In this document: in pieces, positions 1 through 10,362 of the stretch | Layout: the number at the start of each line of letters is the position of its first letter | Position numbering within the stretch: the stretch's first letter is position 1 | NCBI GenBank assembly: GCA_012656075.1 | Contig: JAAKBF010000208.1 | Coordinates: forward strand, 124,001-188,000 | From: Phytophthora hibernalis | Lineage: Eukaryota; Oomycota; Peronosporomycetes; Peronosporales; Peronosporaceae | DNA: 64,000 nucleotides | Direction of reading: 5' to 3' | Program-made: the position numbers and the translations under genes | Notes under the pieces: model-generated | Told to the model about the DNA's origin: nothing | The model's input: the letters and a program-made list of their open reading frames with translations, nothing else | The model's database searches: none

Positions 1-43
1 CACTGCACAGCACACGGCAATACATAAGGTAACTTAAAATCCC

Positions 44-724
44 CTACGGAATATGTCCTGAAGTGGTGCGTCGCATGACGTCTGTCGTCGGCTCGTCCGC
101 GGGACGTGGTGCCACGACCGCCGACTCACGTCCTGTCGGGTGGAACTGGTCCTGCGGCGGCGTGATGGGGACATACCATCCCCACTGCGGACTCTCCGTC
201 TGCGCTGTGTCCGCCTCCGAGTCGCTGGCCGCCGCCGCGCAAGTCCCCGCGTCCAGCTGCTGCGTCGTCACGCTCTTGCGCAGCGTCCGGTGCCGCTGGA
301 AGGCGTCCTGGAAGCTCTCGGCCACGTCGTCGCCGTCCTCACCGTCGCTCTCGCTGTCCTCCAAGCGGCGCGCGCGTCTGCCGAGCGGCGGCGGCGTCTC
401 GTCCTCGAACACCTGCGTGAGGCTGCCGCCGTGCTCGTCGCACCAGCTCACGGCGGCCGACAGTTTGCCGTCGCTGGCCAGCGCGCCCGAGCTCTTGCGG
501 GACAGAGACGGGGAGCCGCGGCGGCGGATGGACGCGGGTCTACTGGTGTTCCGGTGTCTAGTGGCGGCCTCCTCCGCCGGCAGCTCCAGCGCGTTGAGGT
601 ACGTGATGACGGACACGGCGGTGGCGGCGGCCGCGGCCAGCACCGGGTGATCCTTGAACCACTGCACGCCGCTCGAGAGCTCCTTGGCCGTGGGGAAGAA
701 GGACGCGGCCGTCGCCTGCTGCAT
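44..724 (-). CDS. Small single-TM conserved hypothetical protein
   Basis: An uninterrupted 226-residue reading frame with ATG start and TAG stop. The N-terminus (residues 1-50) holds one likely membrane segment (about residues 28-44, rich in Ala/Val, followed by ITYLNALELP). The middle is basic and serine-rich, then an acidic stretch (SESDGEDGDD, about 123-132) and a C-terminal conserved-looking patch, QWGWYVPITPPQDQFHP. That aromatic-proline motif resembles short oomycete proteins of unknown function, which I state from memory only. No enzyme motif is visible. It is one of the few genes in the window without a frame break. It is divergent from the CNOT4 gene. Confidence 0.7.
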   Translation of the reverse strand: MQQATAASFFPTAKELSSGVQWFKDHPVLAAAAATAVSVITYLNALELPAEEAATRHRNTSRPASIRRRGSPSLSRKSSGALASDGKLSAAVSWCDEHGGSLTQVFEDETPPPLGRRARRLEDSESDGEDGDDVAESFQDAFQRHRTLRKSVTTQQLDAGTCAAAASDSEADTAQTESPQWGWYVPITPPQDQFHPTGRESAVVAPRPADEPTTDVMRRTTSGHIP

Positions 725-1337
725 GGCGAGAGTGATGGTCGTCTGAGCTCTTTGAAAATTGGCGACTGGGTTTAACGCGCACTTGAAAGGGCGGAAAATG
801 GTGTTGTTGTAGAGGGAGGAGAGTGTGACTTTAGTGGGCGCAAGAGTTCTTGTAGAGGGAAATACACCACTTCAACTTGGGGGATGGGCGAAGGAAGGCA
901 GCACATACCGATGTATCCATACGCGTCATTACCGGTACAACAGAGGCCTGGCATTGGGTATGCGGTTTAGTGGGACCTCCCCAGCCGCATATCGCATGCC
1001 ATTTCGCAGGCACACCCATACAGTTGCGCACTATTTTCACTATAAACTTATACTTTTATGTATCTGATACGATGCATTAATCTAGAGAAGTAATTTCCTC
1101 ACCTTAAAGTACCTAAAACTATGGTTAACTCCCACTTTGAATGTTTTCCATCCTGCCCGAAACGAAGAGCCTCACAGTCCTCCATTTCACTCGATTGACA
1201 GGATCAGCAGCCAGCCGCCAGAGAGAAAAAGACCATCCCCAGCCACCGCCGTAGCGTACGCACTACCCCGTTCTACCCCACTCTACTGCTCCCCCTCTAA
1301 CTCCCCTTCTCCCCACCTCCCAGACCCATCAACTGCC
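725..1337. promoter_or_regulatory. Divergent intergenic region between membrane protein and CNOT4
   Basis: About 610 bases between two start codons on opposite strands. The part next to CNOT4 (1180-1337) is pyrimidine-rich and contains CCATTTCACTCG near 1182-1193, which resembles the oomycete initiator (TCAYTYY type). No coding frame with support is present. Promoter assignment is inference from position and this one motif. Confidence 0.35.
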
Positions 1338-4028
1338 ATGTCTGACGAAGAGCAGGACTGCTGTCCGCTGTGTATGGAGGAGCTGGACATCACGGACCAG
1401 ACATTCAACGCGTGTCCGTGCGGCTACCAGGTGTGTCTCTGGTGCTGGCACCAGATCAAGAACGAGTACAACGGCCTGTGTCCGGCTTGCCGGCAGCCCT
1501 ACGCGGAGCTCTCGAAGCAGAAGAATCCGCTGGACCGTGACGAGTGCGTTTTCGCTTCTTGGCCACTCCATTTCGACCGACTTTGTGACAGTGTTTTGAC
1601 TGACTTTGACAGGGTCGTGCGGCGCACCAAGCAGCGCAAGCAGAAGGAGAAGAGCGAGCGGCGCTCAGCTGCGCAGGCCAAGCACTCGACTGTGAACCGC
1701 AAGAGCCTGCAGAATGTGCGCGTGATGCAGCGCAACCTGGTCTACGTCATCGGCCTGCCCGTGCGCTTCGCAGAGGAGGACGCACTGCGCTCCAACGAGT
1801 GCTTCGGCCAGTACGGCAAGATTGTCAAGGCTGTGGTGAACAAGAGCCACCTGAGCGCGGACAGGGCCAACGCCACGGCCAGCGCGTACATCACGTTCGC
1901 CCACAAGGAGGACGCGCTGTGCTGCATCGTGGCCATTGACGGTTACTTTCTAGACGGGAGTCAGCTTCGGTAAGGTTCTACCTTTTTAGGGAGGGTGTAG
2001 AGGGGACTGACTGGTGGGTGGTGCAGGGCGTCGTTCGGAACGACCAAGTACTGCAACTTTTCCTGCGCAACATGCAGTGCAACAACCCGGACTGCTTGTA
2101 TCTGCACGAACTGGGCGACGACGACGATAGCTTTACGAAGGAGGAGATGCAGTCCGGTACCACTCGAGCTATTGCCAGCTCCTTACATCGTAGGCTGACT
2201 GGCTGTGTCTTGTTGTTAATTGTAGCTTTGCATTCCGGGAAGGCGGCGTTCCGAGATTTGTCGATGGCTAACGGACAGGTGGAAGAGCGGGCTGGGTCCC
2301 GGTTTCCGCCACCGCATAGACCTGCACCGTCTAGAACAGGCATGGCTGCTAGTGCTAGAGCTCCGTCCCCTGCAAGGGCAACTGCATTGGTCAGATCACA
2401 CAGCGAAGAGCCCTATGTGGATTCACAGCGGCATGCACAGAGCGCAGCAGCGATATCGAAGCTCAGACAGGCGTCAGCGGATAGCAGTAATAGTTCAGGG
2501 TCTACGTCGCCAGATTGTGTCGACACAGCAGCAGCACACAGTACAGAGTATCCGCCGCTGACTCGAGAAAATTCCTACAGCAAAATCGTAACGGGGGTCA
2601 CAGCAGCAGTTATGCAAATGTAGCAGCGTCAAATCCAGCTCCAGCTCCAATTGAAGCCGCTGTACAGAGTAAAAAGCCGCAGCTGCGGGTGGACACATCT
2701 CGGAAAGAAGACACAGAGCAAGCACAAGACCAAATACCAGAATCAGTACCAACACCAGCACCGGTAGTGGAAGCCGTAGTTGGTCCATTGGAGGCGCTCA
2801 AATTGGCCACGGGATCGTCGACTCAGGAGCCAGCGTGGGCGCAGCCGTTCCCTACCCCATCGGTACCTCAGAGCGAAAGCGAAGGGCAGTCAACGATCAA
2901 CAGCAGTGCAGGTGTTTACAGTCCGTTTGGGCTCGGTTTTGAAGGAGGCATTCGTCGTGCCAGTAGTGCAAGAGATCTCTCGTCAAAGTCGCCAGCACCC
3001 GGTGACGTCTGGGGATCCTCTGGCACGTCTGACAACACACTTGATGCGTTCCCGCCTGCTGCCCCAGCGGTGTCAGCATCTACCAGTTCCTCATCGTCGT
3101 TTGCGTCTATTGATGCAATCTTCAGCAGTCAGCGAAACGACTCGTCCGAGGTGCTGGCAGGATTGCTGGCGTTCAGTTGGCTCCCAACCCGCTGTCGAAC
3201 GGAGCACCCCTTGCTGCGCCGCCCAAGGACGCGCGTACCTCTCGTTTCTCGTTTGCGAACCCTGCGGATTCCCGTCGTGACGGCATGCAGCAGACCTCTG
3301 CGCGTTATGAGCTATTGGATGGGACGACGGTCAACAACCGTAGCTCGTTTGGTGGTTTCGATGCTCCTCGTGTCGGTAATGCTCCATCGGTCCCGTCGGT
3401 GTTCCCTTCGCCGCCTCATAGGTCTGGTTTCCCGCCACTAGGAAGTTCTCAACACCAGCTTCACCATGCGCCTCTACCGCCGCACCCGTCTAGGAGTTCG
3501 TTTAGCGGTGATTTCCGTAGCAATGATCTCCCGCTCGGTGGGAGCGGTGCACTCGGCGAATCTGGTGGCCTTGCGTTCCTTCAGCAAATGCTGCCGAATG
3601 TGAATATCAGCTTTGGCGGTGATTACCCAAGCCTGGCTGACCAAACATCGAGCGGAATTGGTGCTACTACTATCACTGCTCGCAGTACAAGTAATGGCCG
3701 AGGTCGCAGCCCAGGACGTCGACTCTTTGAGCGAAGCCAGAGCGCTGGTGGTGGTTTGGTTTCGCCGGATGCTTGGGACGGAGGAAGTCTGAGCTCGCTG
3801 GGTTTCGATGGACAGTCTAGCAACCGGCGAACATCGATGGGGTCCTCGTCGTTTTATGATCTGGCTTCGGTTCCGCAGCCGCCCAACGGATTCCCTAACA
3901 ACAACTACGGGTTTAACTCGTCAAGTTCGATGACTGCCAACGACAGCGGAGGTGAGCGTCTTCGCCTACACAACAACTTTGGAGGTGATGCTTATCGCCG
4001 CTCTGGTTCGTTGATCAACAACAACTAG
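1338..4028 (+). CDS. CNOT4: CCR4-NOT complex subunit 4, RING E3 ubiquitin ligase
   Basis: The chosen ATG at 1338 opens MSDEEQDCCPLCMEELDI, the start of a C4C4 RING finger (CPLC, CPCGY, CLWCW, CPAC) diagnostic of Not4. An RRM follows (NLVYVIGLP, then YITF), then a CCCH finger region (GTTKYC, NMQCNNPDCLYLHELGD) and a long disordered Ser/Pro/Gly-rich tail. Likely introns are 1544-1612 (69 nt), 1970-2026 (57 nt) and 2157-2225 (69 nt); removing them restores the family sequence. Three breaks remain: in TTTT near 2058, in GGGGG near 2596, and near 3170. Each needs one added base. The first lies inside the zinc finger, the most conserved part, so I think these are sequence errors. Role by family: E3 ligase of the CCR4-NOT deadenylase complex in mRNA decay and co-translational quality control. 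Confidence 0.93.
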
Positions 4029-4604
4029 ACAATGGTCCCAACAGAGGAAGCACATTCTTAACGAGGAGGTTATCACAACCAAGGTGGAAGATACGACAAT
4101 CTCGCACATGGATGTCCGTGGTAAGCTGAACCACCCGAGTGCTAACAGCGTCACGTATCACACACAGTCTGAAGGTGAACTGAGGACGGATATGACGATG
4201 AAGAAGTAAAGAGTCCTGACCTGGAAGACACAACACACACGCGAAGCCGCGAACACACACCACACAAGCAGATCTCAAGACATGAAGCAAAAGGAAAACG
4301 AGAAACATACAACAGAAATGGAGGGAGCAGTGCAGATGCACACGTGAAGCGATGTCGGTGCTGAACGAGCTACCAAGACGACACATCCAGACACACAAAT
4401 GATATACCCCATCGACCTAGCAATCTTGTTATGCCCGAGCACATTAACACGAGTCGCTTTGCCCCCATGAGCTCCATGTACGTCTTCTGTGCTCTTGCAG
4501 GTTCAGCGACGTTTCAAAAGGACTGGATAGATAGTCGCCGTTGATTTTTGGGGTTGCAGGTTGGCAAAGCCCTTAGAACTAAGGTTAGTTGTCCATTGCA
4601 TAGG
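4029..4604. other. Intergenic, 3' flank of CNOT4
   Basis: About 575 bases with no supported gene. It contains an A-rich sense strand with CA-rich tracts around 4225-4270. I see no RNA gene or clear inverted repeat. A CTTGCAG acceptor-like site at 4494-4500 could mean the next gene has a 5' non-coding exon here. Confidence 0.4.
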
Positions 4605-7600
4605 ATGCTACGCGAACGTTGTAATGGCGACTATATTCCCAGTACCGAAATTGTCGACGAGCCTTATGCGATGAGAAGTACGAGTGACGGAGACAAAGTT
4701 GATGTTGAAAACAGCTCTACCGAGGAGCGCGACGAGATCAAAGAAGCAACAGAAACGAGCTCGAGGGCGGATGATATTGGAGAAGAACATCGCCAATATA
4801 TTGAGCCCGAAGCAAATGAAGATAATGAAGACGATCCAGGATTTGACGACTTCAACGACCGTGGAAGCAGCGGCGAATTTGTTGCTGTATGGGTTCGTAT
4901 AAACTTTCCGGACATCACGAGTGAATTGGAGCTGCAATCTCAAACCTCCACTTTTGAGCAGGCAGAGTGTACTGGCGAGTATATCGAGGACCATACTGGT
5001 ACACATTCCAAGCCTGAAAGGCACATGTGCGAAGAGTGTAATTCATTCAGTGCTGTGTTCGTTTGTGAAGACTGCACTCTCGCTCTGTGCTACCGATGTA
5101 CGGACGCCATCCATATTGTACGTTTGTGATCATTTTATTTGTGCGAAGGCCAACCACTGATTCCCGTGTGTACTGTAGATCCCGTCTCTATCGGAACACA
5201 GCATAGACTTTGGTCGATCCAGTGGCGCCAACGACGAATCAAAAGCTCAACTTGAGACTAGTTTCGAGCAGCCCCTTACCACAAAGGCGACGATAAATTC
5301 ACCGCTAGGTGTTGCTACAACGCAAGTACATGTAGAAGCTTCTCGACTGTCATCACCTGCAGGAACAAGCATCTTCTTTCGCGCTTCGGACTGCGCTCGA
5401 TGGCCACGTGAACTGCTTCATGGTACTTTAGTAAACCGCGACCCTGCCACGATCTCGAACGGGGACACATTCTACCATCGTGTGCTCTGGTTGAGAGGTG
5501 TGGAAGCTCTACCCAACGGGTTTTTCCGTGCGGCACTGGCACTTCCTGGTTGGGATATCACTAGCGACAGCGAAAAAGACGTTGGTGAAACCTTTTGGCC
5601 GCACGAGATTGGAGTGTTTCCAACACAGCTTGGTGCGTTGCGTGCTGTCGTTACAGCTGAGCAAATTTCGCGCGCTAAGTTTCGTCGCGAGCTAGCAGGT
5701 GGACGCATACATCGATGGCGTAGATTCGAGCTTGACGGCAGCTACGATACAGAAGAAGGTAAAGTTGGTCAAGAAGCGTTCCCATCTTCCGAGATTCTAG
5801 ATGAGATAGTTGCTGAGACCGCTGCAACACTCAGCAGCGAGTTTGGTGTGCGGCTCATACGCCAAGACGACGCGCAATTTCATCAAGAGCTCGCTCAAGG
5901 CACATGGAACTTTCGCAAGTGGATGGCGACAATCGGACGTACAGATAATTTGCGTGAAGAGGATGCGGTGCCGTACGAAGATGGGGTTGGTTTCTGCGAC
6001 GCCACTCTTCAGGCTAACGCCTTCAACGATGAATTGGAAACACCCGTACCCACACCCTGGGCTCCTTCTAGTCGGATTCGATTGTTCATGATAGCGCAAC
6101 ACGAGTTAGTATTTCCTGAGCGCGTTTGTCGACAACACCTCCGCACAATTCTGGAACAATTACTGTTCATATACGCTGGTTTCGCTTGGCGACTTTGGCT
6201 TGAGTATGTGGATCGACATCGCGAGAGAGAAGATCAGCAGAACCGTGAGCGAGCCATTTGTGTACTACAATCTTGGACTCGACGAATTGCTGAGAGACAA
6301 CGCCAAAATGAGCGTCAGATTCTGCTAACCATGGCAATAGGTTCTTCGGCGGATGCTCTGGAGCTGTATCGACGACGACAGATCGAGGCACAAAATCTAT
6401 ATGCTTTCTTCTCACGGCAGATTGAGGAACGAAAACGAAATACACTGAAAGCTTGGCGTGTAGCTGTAGGGCCTAGCGCTCCTCCTCCGCCGCCAGCTAT
6501 TACTTGGCATCCAAGTCACGGAATGAAGGCCATGCTGCCGAAACTTCCTCGTATGGGTGCTCGCAAATGCGCAGTACAGGACAAGTCGGCTGCACCCGGT
6601 AGTCAAATTATCATCGAAGACATGGCAACGTACAAGTTGTTCCGCGCAAACCACGCGGGCCCAGCGGGTACCTCTTACTGGGTCATTCGAGCTCGGGTAC
6701 TTGCAGGTGCATGCCCAGTTGGCCCTGCATTTCGCGAGGCAAGACGGCTGGTTTCACGTATCGATTTCGCAACAAGTGTTCTCTTGCAGCAGATTAGTGT
6801 GTTCGTCTGTCTGATGGAACCAGAGGAGATCAAGAGCATGGAGGCGGTAGTAGGTGGTTCCGGGACGGCCACAGCCTGGAGTTATGAGAGTCAAATTCGC
6901 ACCAAGTACGAAGCACTTTGCAGGGAGCTGAAAAGAGCTCAGACAATCAGTAAACGACACGTAGAACTCGCACAGCAGTTGCTGGGTGATTTCGATGCCG
7001 AGACTGCTAACACCGCTGCTACTACAATGGGGGATCCGGTTCGAAGAACAATAAGAGAAGGAGGTCATCAATGACGTCGCAACAGCGACAGGAAGAGGAT
7101 GCCGCAGAGGAAGCCATGATGGCGGAGGCACGTGAAGCTCTTGAACAGAAGCTTCAGCTGGCTGAGCAGCAGGCTACTAAGGCTTCGCGCGAGTTAGCGC
7201 GGTTGGGCATGATGCAAATCGAGTTCTTGTATTTCCCTATCGCGCCCGACGGCGTCCCTGGCAGCGACGAATTGATTGCCTTTCTCGAAGACCGGGTCGA
7301 GTTGAGACTCCGTGAGGGCAAGAACATTTACCTGTTCAGTCGTCTGGGGCACGGTCGTACCGGACTTGTGGCAGCACTATTGCTTGGGCGCGTGTATGGA
7401 ATAACGGCATCGGAGGCTCTCGAGCGAGCTCAACGAACACATGATTGTCAACGCCCAGAAGCACCTCGTGGTTTAAGTTTTTGCTCACCAACTACAGCAC
7501 CGCAGATAACGTTCGTGAGACGCGCGTTGGCACGTTCAATGGATCCCATCTACGTTCCTTTGGTGCTTGAGAATTCAGCTGAGGGTTTCCGTTCGACACG

Positions 7601-7895
7601 AGTGCAGCAACGTGGATTGCTGGCCGAGCCATATTTACGACATGATGGATTCATGATCAGTGCGTCTGGAGATGCCCAGACACGAGAACGAGAATCGCTC
7701 GAGCAAAAGCGTCTAGAACGAATTGCTCGCCGGGAAAGCACTGCTGCAGCGTTGCAGCGTGAACGCCGAAAGCAGAAATATGAACGCCAAAGCATGGAGG
7801 TTGAGGAGTACGCACAAGCAGCTCGCGAAGCGATGACAAGTATGTACGACGATATCGTGAAGGACACCTCAAGTACACTGGAAGGTGGTTCATAA
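4605..7895 (+). CDS. B-box zinc finger protein with C-terminal inactive-looking tyrosine phosphatase domain
   Basis: About 1,075 residues after removing an intron at 5118-5178 (61 nt) and allowing one missing G in GGGGG near 7029. The first in-frame ATG is 4605. The N-terminal ~130 residues are acidic. A B-box follows, spaced C-x2-C-x7-C-x2-C-x4-C-x2-C (CEECNSFSAVFVCEDC, CYRC) with His ligands running across the intron. The middle is helical with an IQ-like segment (AICVLQSWTRRIAERQR, near 6256). The C-terminal part (7200-7560) has the shape of a dual-specificity phosphatase, with the loop SRLGHGRTG where HCxxGxGRTG is expected; Arg, Thr and Gly are kept but the nucleophilic Cys is Ser. A charged coiled coil ends the protein. 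Function unknown; a phospho-binding or scaffold role is inference. Both halves could be separate genes, but one added base joins them. Confidence 0.72.
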
Positions 7896-7956
7896 ATGGT
7901 TTATATTATGCAAGGCTGCTGAAGATCAACGTGCCGACCGATAGGCCCTTGTTGGA

Positions 7957-9483
7957 TTACATGACGCTGCACTTTGCACCGCACGCCGGCTCAAGGTTCT
8001 CCACCTCTGCCTCAGCCTTCAACTTCGCCACTTCCTCTCCATTCAGCATCTTGGGCGATGCCGGGGTCGCAGTTGGGGTTGCTCCGCCTTCTTCGGCGAA
8101 GCAGACGCCTTCGGGGACACCACCACCGGAGCAGGAGCAGGGCCGTTAATGGCCGGGATCGGAGGGAAGGTTGAGGCATCGGCCAGAAATGTCTTGGGCT
8201 CAGCCAGAGCAGCCTTCGCGGAGGGTGCACGCGGAGGAGCGGTTGCAGTGTTGGTATCCGGCTGAGCTTGTGTCGTCTTAGCAGGCTCGGTCTTCACAGC
8301 TCCAGCCTTCGCCTGCTGCATCTTACCAGCTTCAGCCTTCACGGGTGATGTCTTGGCGGCCTCAATTTTAGCTACCTCAGTCTTCACCGATCCAGTCTTC
8401 ACGGGAGATAGAGCCTTTGCGTTCACGACTGCATTATTGGTCGGTGTAGCAGGTGTCTTGGTGCCAGTAGGCTTCGTCTCTGCGGACGAGTTCGTCGACG
8501 ACTCACCGGAAGACGCTGCACTTCCACTGCTAGTTGAGACAGTGCCCTCGACAGCATTTGCAGGAAACCGTGCAGCAATTGCAGCCGCATCGACAGGCGT
8601 AGCCAGCGCATTCGCGGCACGAGGACTGGCAGGGTTCGATCCGAAACCAGCAATACTGCTGGAGCGGCTCAAGGCGTCGACATCCGAGAACTCACTGCTG
8701 TCGATGCGGTCAGCACGACCCAACTCGTCCATCTTGGTTGGGCCGAGCGCATCCACGCTGGTGCGACGAGCCTGCGGGTTCTTGATGTACTTGTGCGTCT
8801 CAGTACTGGGCTGCCCCTCCGCATCCACGACACGCTGGAAGGTGAAAGTGAGTGCTGTGCCCTTGGCGCCACAGGTGACAATTCCACCGGGCGTATCGCT
8901 CTTGGGCTTGACGATGTGCGTGAGCAGGTGGTTGAGTGTCTTGCGGACACGGTTCGAGTCCACGACGCGGAGGTTCAAGCCGTCATGACCGTAGTGAAGA
9001 TCGGAGTCTTTCGTGGAGCCCTCCTTCTCCACCTGGATGTACATCTCACCCTTGGAAGCTGCGATCTGCAGACAAATCCCTTCGCGCTGACCTGCCACCT
9101 TGTTGTTCAGCGAGTACGTGCTGCCATCTTTTCCGTCCGAGGTACGAAGTACGAACGGGGTTTGGTAGGTCAGTGGGGTGCCGTTCGGCTGCTGCTTCTC
9201 ACCACGAATCGGGGCACTGTTTGTTTCGGTACAAAGCTACGAGTTAGCAATGATGCTGGAAGGCAAATCACGATTCGGAGGAGACGTACACAATGAACTC
9301 GGCTTCAACCACGCGGTCCTTTACCTCGTCCTTGACGGGAGGCACCACAAGTAGCTGCGTTTGAGTTTTGCCGGGCAGTTCCAGGAAACCCAAACACGAA
9401 GGCGTGGCGTTCTCGACGAACGCCGACTTGGTCTGCAGCTTGACGACGTCGCCGAATCGGATGATTTCATTGACGCTGCTCAT
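7957..9483 (-). CDS. Conserved protein with CAAX prenylation tail, IP3-receptor N-terminus-like start
   Basis: Start ATG at 9483; exon 1 is 9292-9483, intron 9237-9291 (55 nt, GT-AG), exon 2 to 7957. About 490 residues. The first ~190 residues (IIRFGDVVKLQTKSAF, then GICLQIAASKGEMYIQVEKEG) look like a compact beta-rich domain and recall the beta-trefoil start of MIR/IP3-receptor type domains; this is weak. The middle is low-complexity (Ala/Pro/Lys/Thr, repeated VKTE-like units). The apparent stop at 8043 follows a break in a run of four bases (CCCC on the coding strand, 8075-8078). One added base continues into a charged helix ending AKCSVM at 7960, followed by TAA. CSVM fits a farnesylation CAAX box, so the protein is probably membrane-tethered. 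Function unknown. Confidence 0.65.
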
Positions 9484-9609
9484 GGTTGCTGAAGAGAAGA
9501 CGAACTAGTAAGACCCGGGCGGAGCTGGCAGAAAGCTGGAAAGTTTGGGAGTGAGAAGGCGGAGACAACACCTCGCAAGACGTTGGCTTCCAGCACTATT
9601 GTTGGCTAG

Positions 9610-9637
9610 GTTTCTCCGCTATTGATAGCGGAGAAAC
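9610..9637. repeat. Perfect 13-bp inverted repeat with 2-nt loop
   Basis: GTTTCTCCGCTAT and ATAGCGGAGAAAC are exact reverse complements separated by TG. Outside it the flanks are also partly complementary (TTGTTGGC against GCCAGCAACAA), so the full hairpin is longer. It lies about 127 bases upstream of the CAAX gene start. Confidence 0.85.
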
Positions 9638-9725
9638 ATCGATTCTTGGCCAGCAACAACGCACGAGAATAGCTGCAGCGTGGGCCAAGTCTCTCGTGGC
9701 GGGTATGCATTAAACCTGTATTTTT

Positions 9726-9774
9726 AGGTCAAGGTGCCTCGGTACATGCATCCTACTTAGTATGTCCTTGACCT
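9726..9774. repeat. 9-bp inverted repeat, 31-nt spacer
   Basis: AGGTCAAGG at 9726-9734 and CCTTGACCT at 9766-9774 are perfect reverse complements. It could be a paired binding site or chance; nothing else supports a role. Confidence 0.5.
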
Positions 9775-10362
9775 CTGGGCGAGAGCGTCAAGAGAGGGCT
9801 CGATAAGTGAATGAATAAGTGCTGAGGCCGCGCTCTGATTATGCAAGCCGCGACGATAAATGGATACTTGACCAAGTTGAGCACATACGAACACCAGCTC
9901 AGTACGCCGTTGAAAGAGTAGTGTGGATATTCATTTTCTCTTTTTCATTATGCCACTCGCAAAGCTAAAACTAAAATGGCGAGTTCACTGGCAGGAGGGC
10001 GCATCTCCACTTCATCGCCGAGCTCGCTTCTCATTGCCGTGCTCCAGACCCTCGAAGCAGGCCGCGCACCCTCTTAACAGCTCACTCGTCTTGCTCTTCT
10101 TCCCATTCTTCTTCTCGTACACAACACACACCGGCACGGCTCTCTCGCTCGTGTCGTCTCCCTTACCCACTCACCGCAACGGGGTATTCCATCGAAGCTG
10201 CGTCAGCCGAGACGATCACACCTGGCATACTTTTTGATGCTGCTCTCGACTTGACAGCTTTGCCCGCGCTGCTCACTTTGCCCTTGACTTCACAGTCGTG
10301 GGGGCGGGTTGTCTTCTAACAATCGGACCTGCCTCAGGGCCACCATCTTCGTCACTACTTGC

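Larger units (their letters stand above)
9484..10362. other. Intergenic between CAAX gene and FYVE-kinase gene
   Basis: About 880 bases between the start of one minus-strand gene and the stop of another. It holds the 5' region of the CAAX gene, a strong hairpin at 9610-9637, and a longer-loop inverted repeat at 9726-9774. A T/C-rich tract lies at 10090-10150. No supported gene. Confidence 0.5.

Noticed and set aside
140..775. A 211-codon plus-strand frame opposite the first gene
   Set aside because: Arg/Leu-rich antisense product without any motif; the minus-strand reading has a TM and a conserved-looking tail.
8353..8988. A plus-strand frame opposite the CAAX gene with apparent hydrophobic stretches
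   Set aside because: Mirrors the Ala/Lys/Thr repeats of the minus-strand protein; no independent support.
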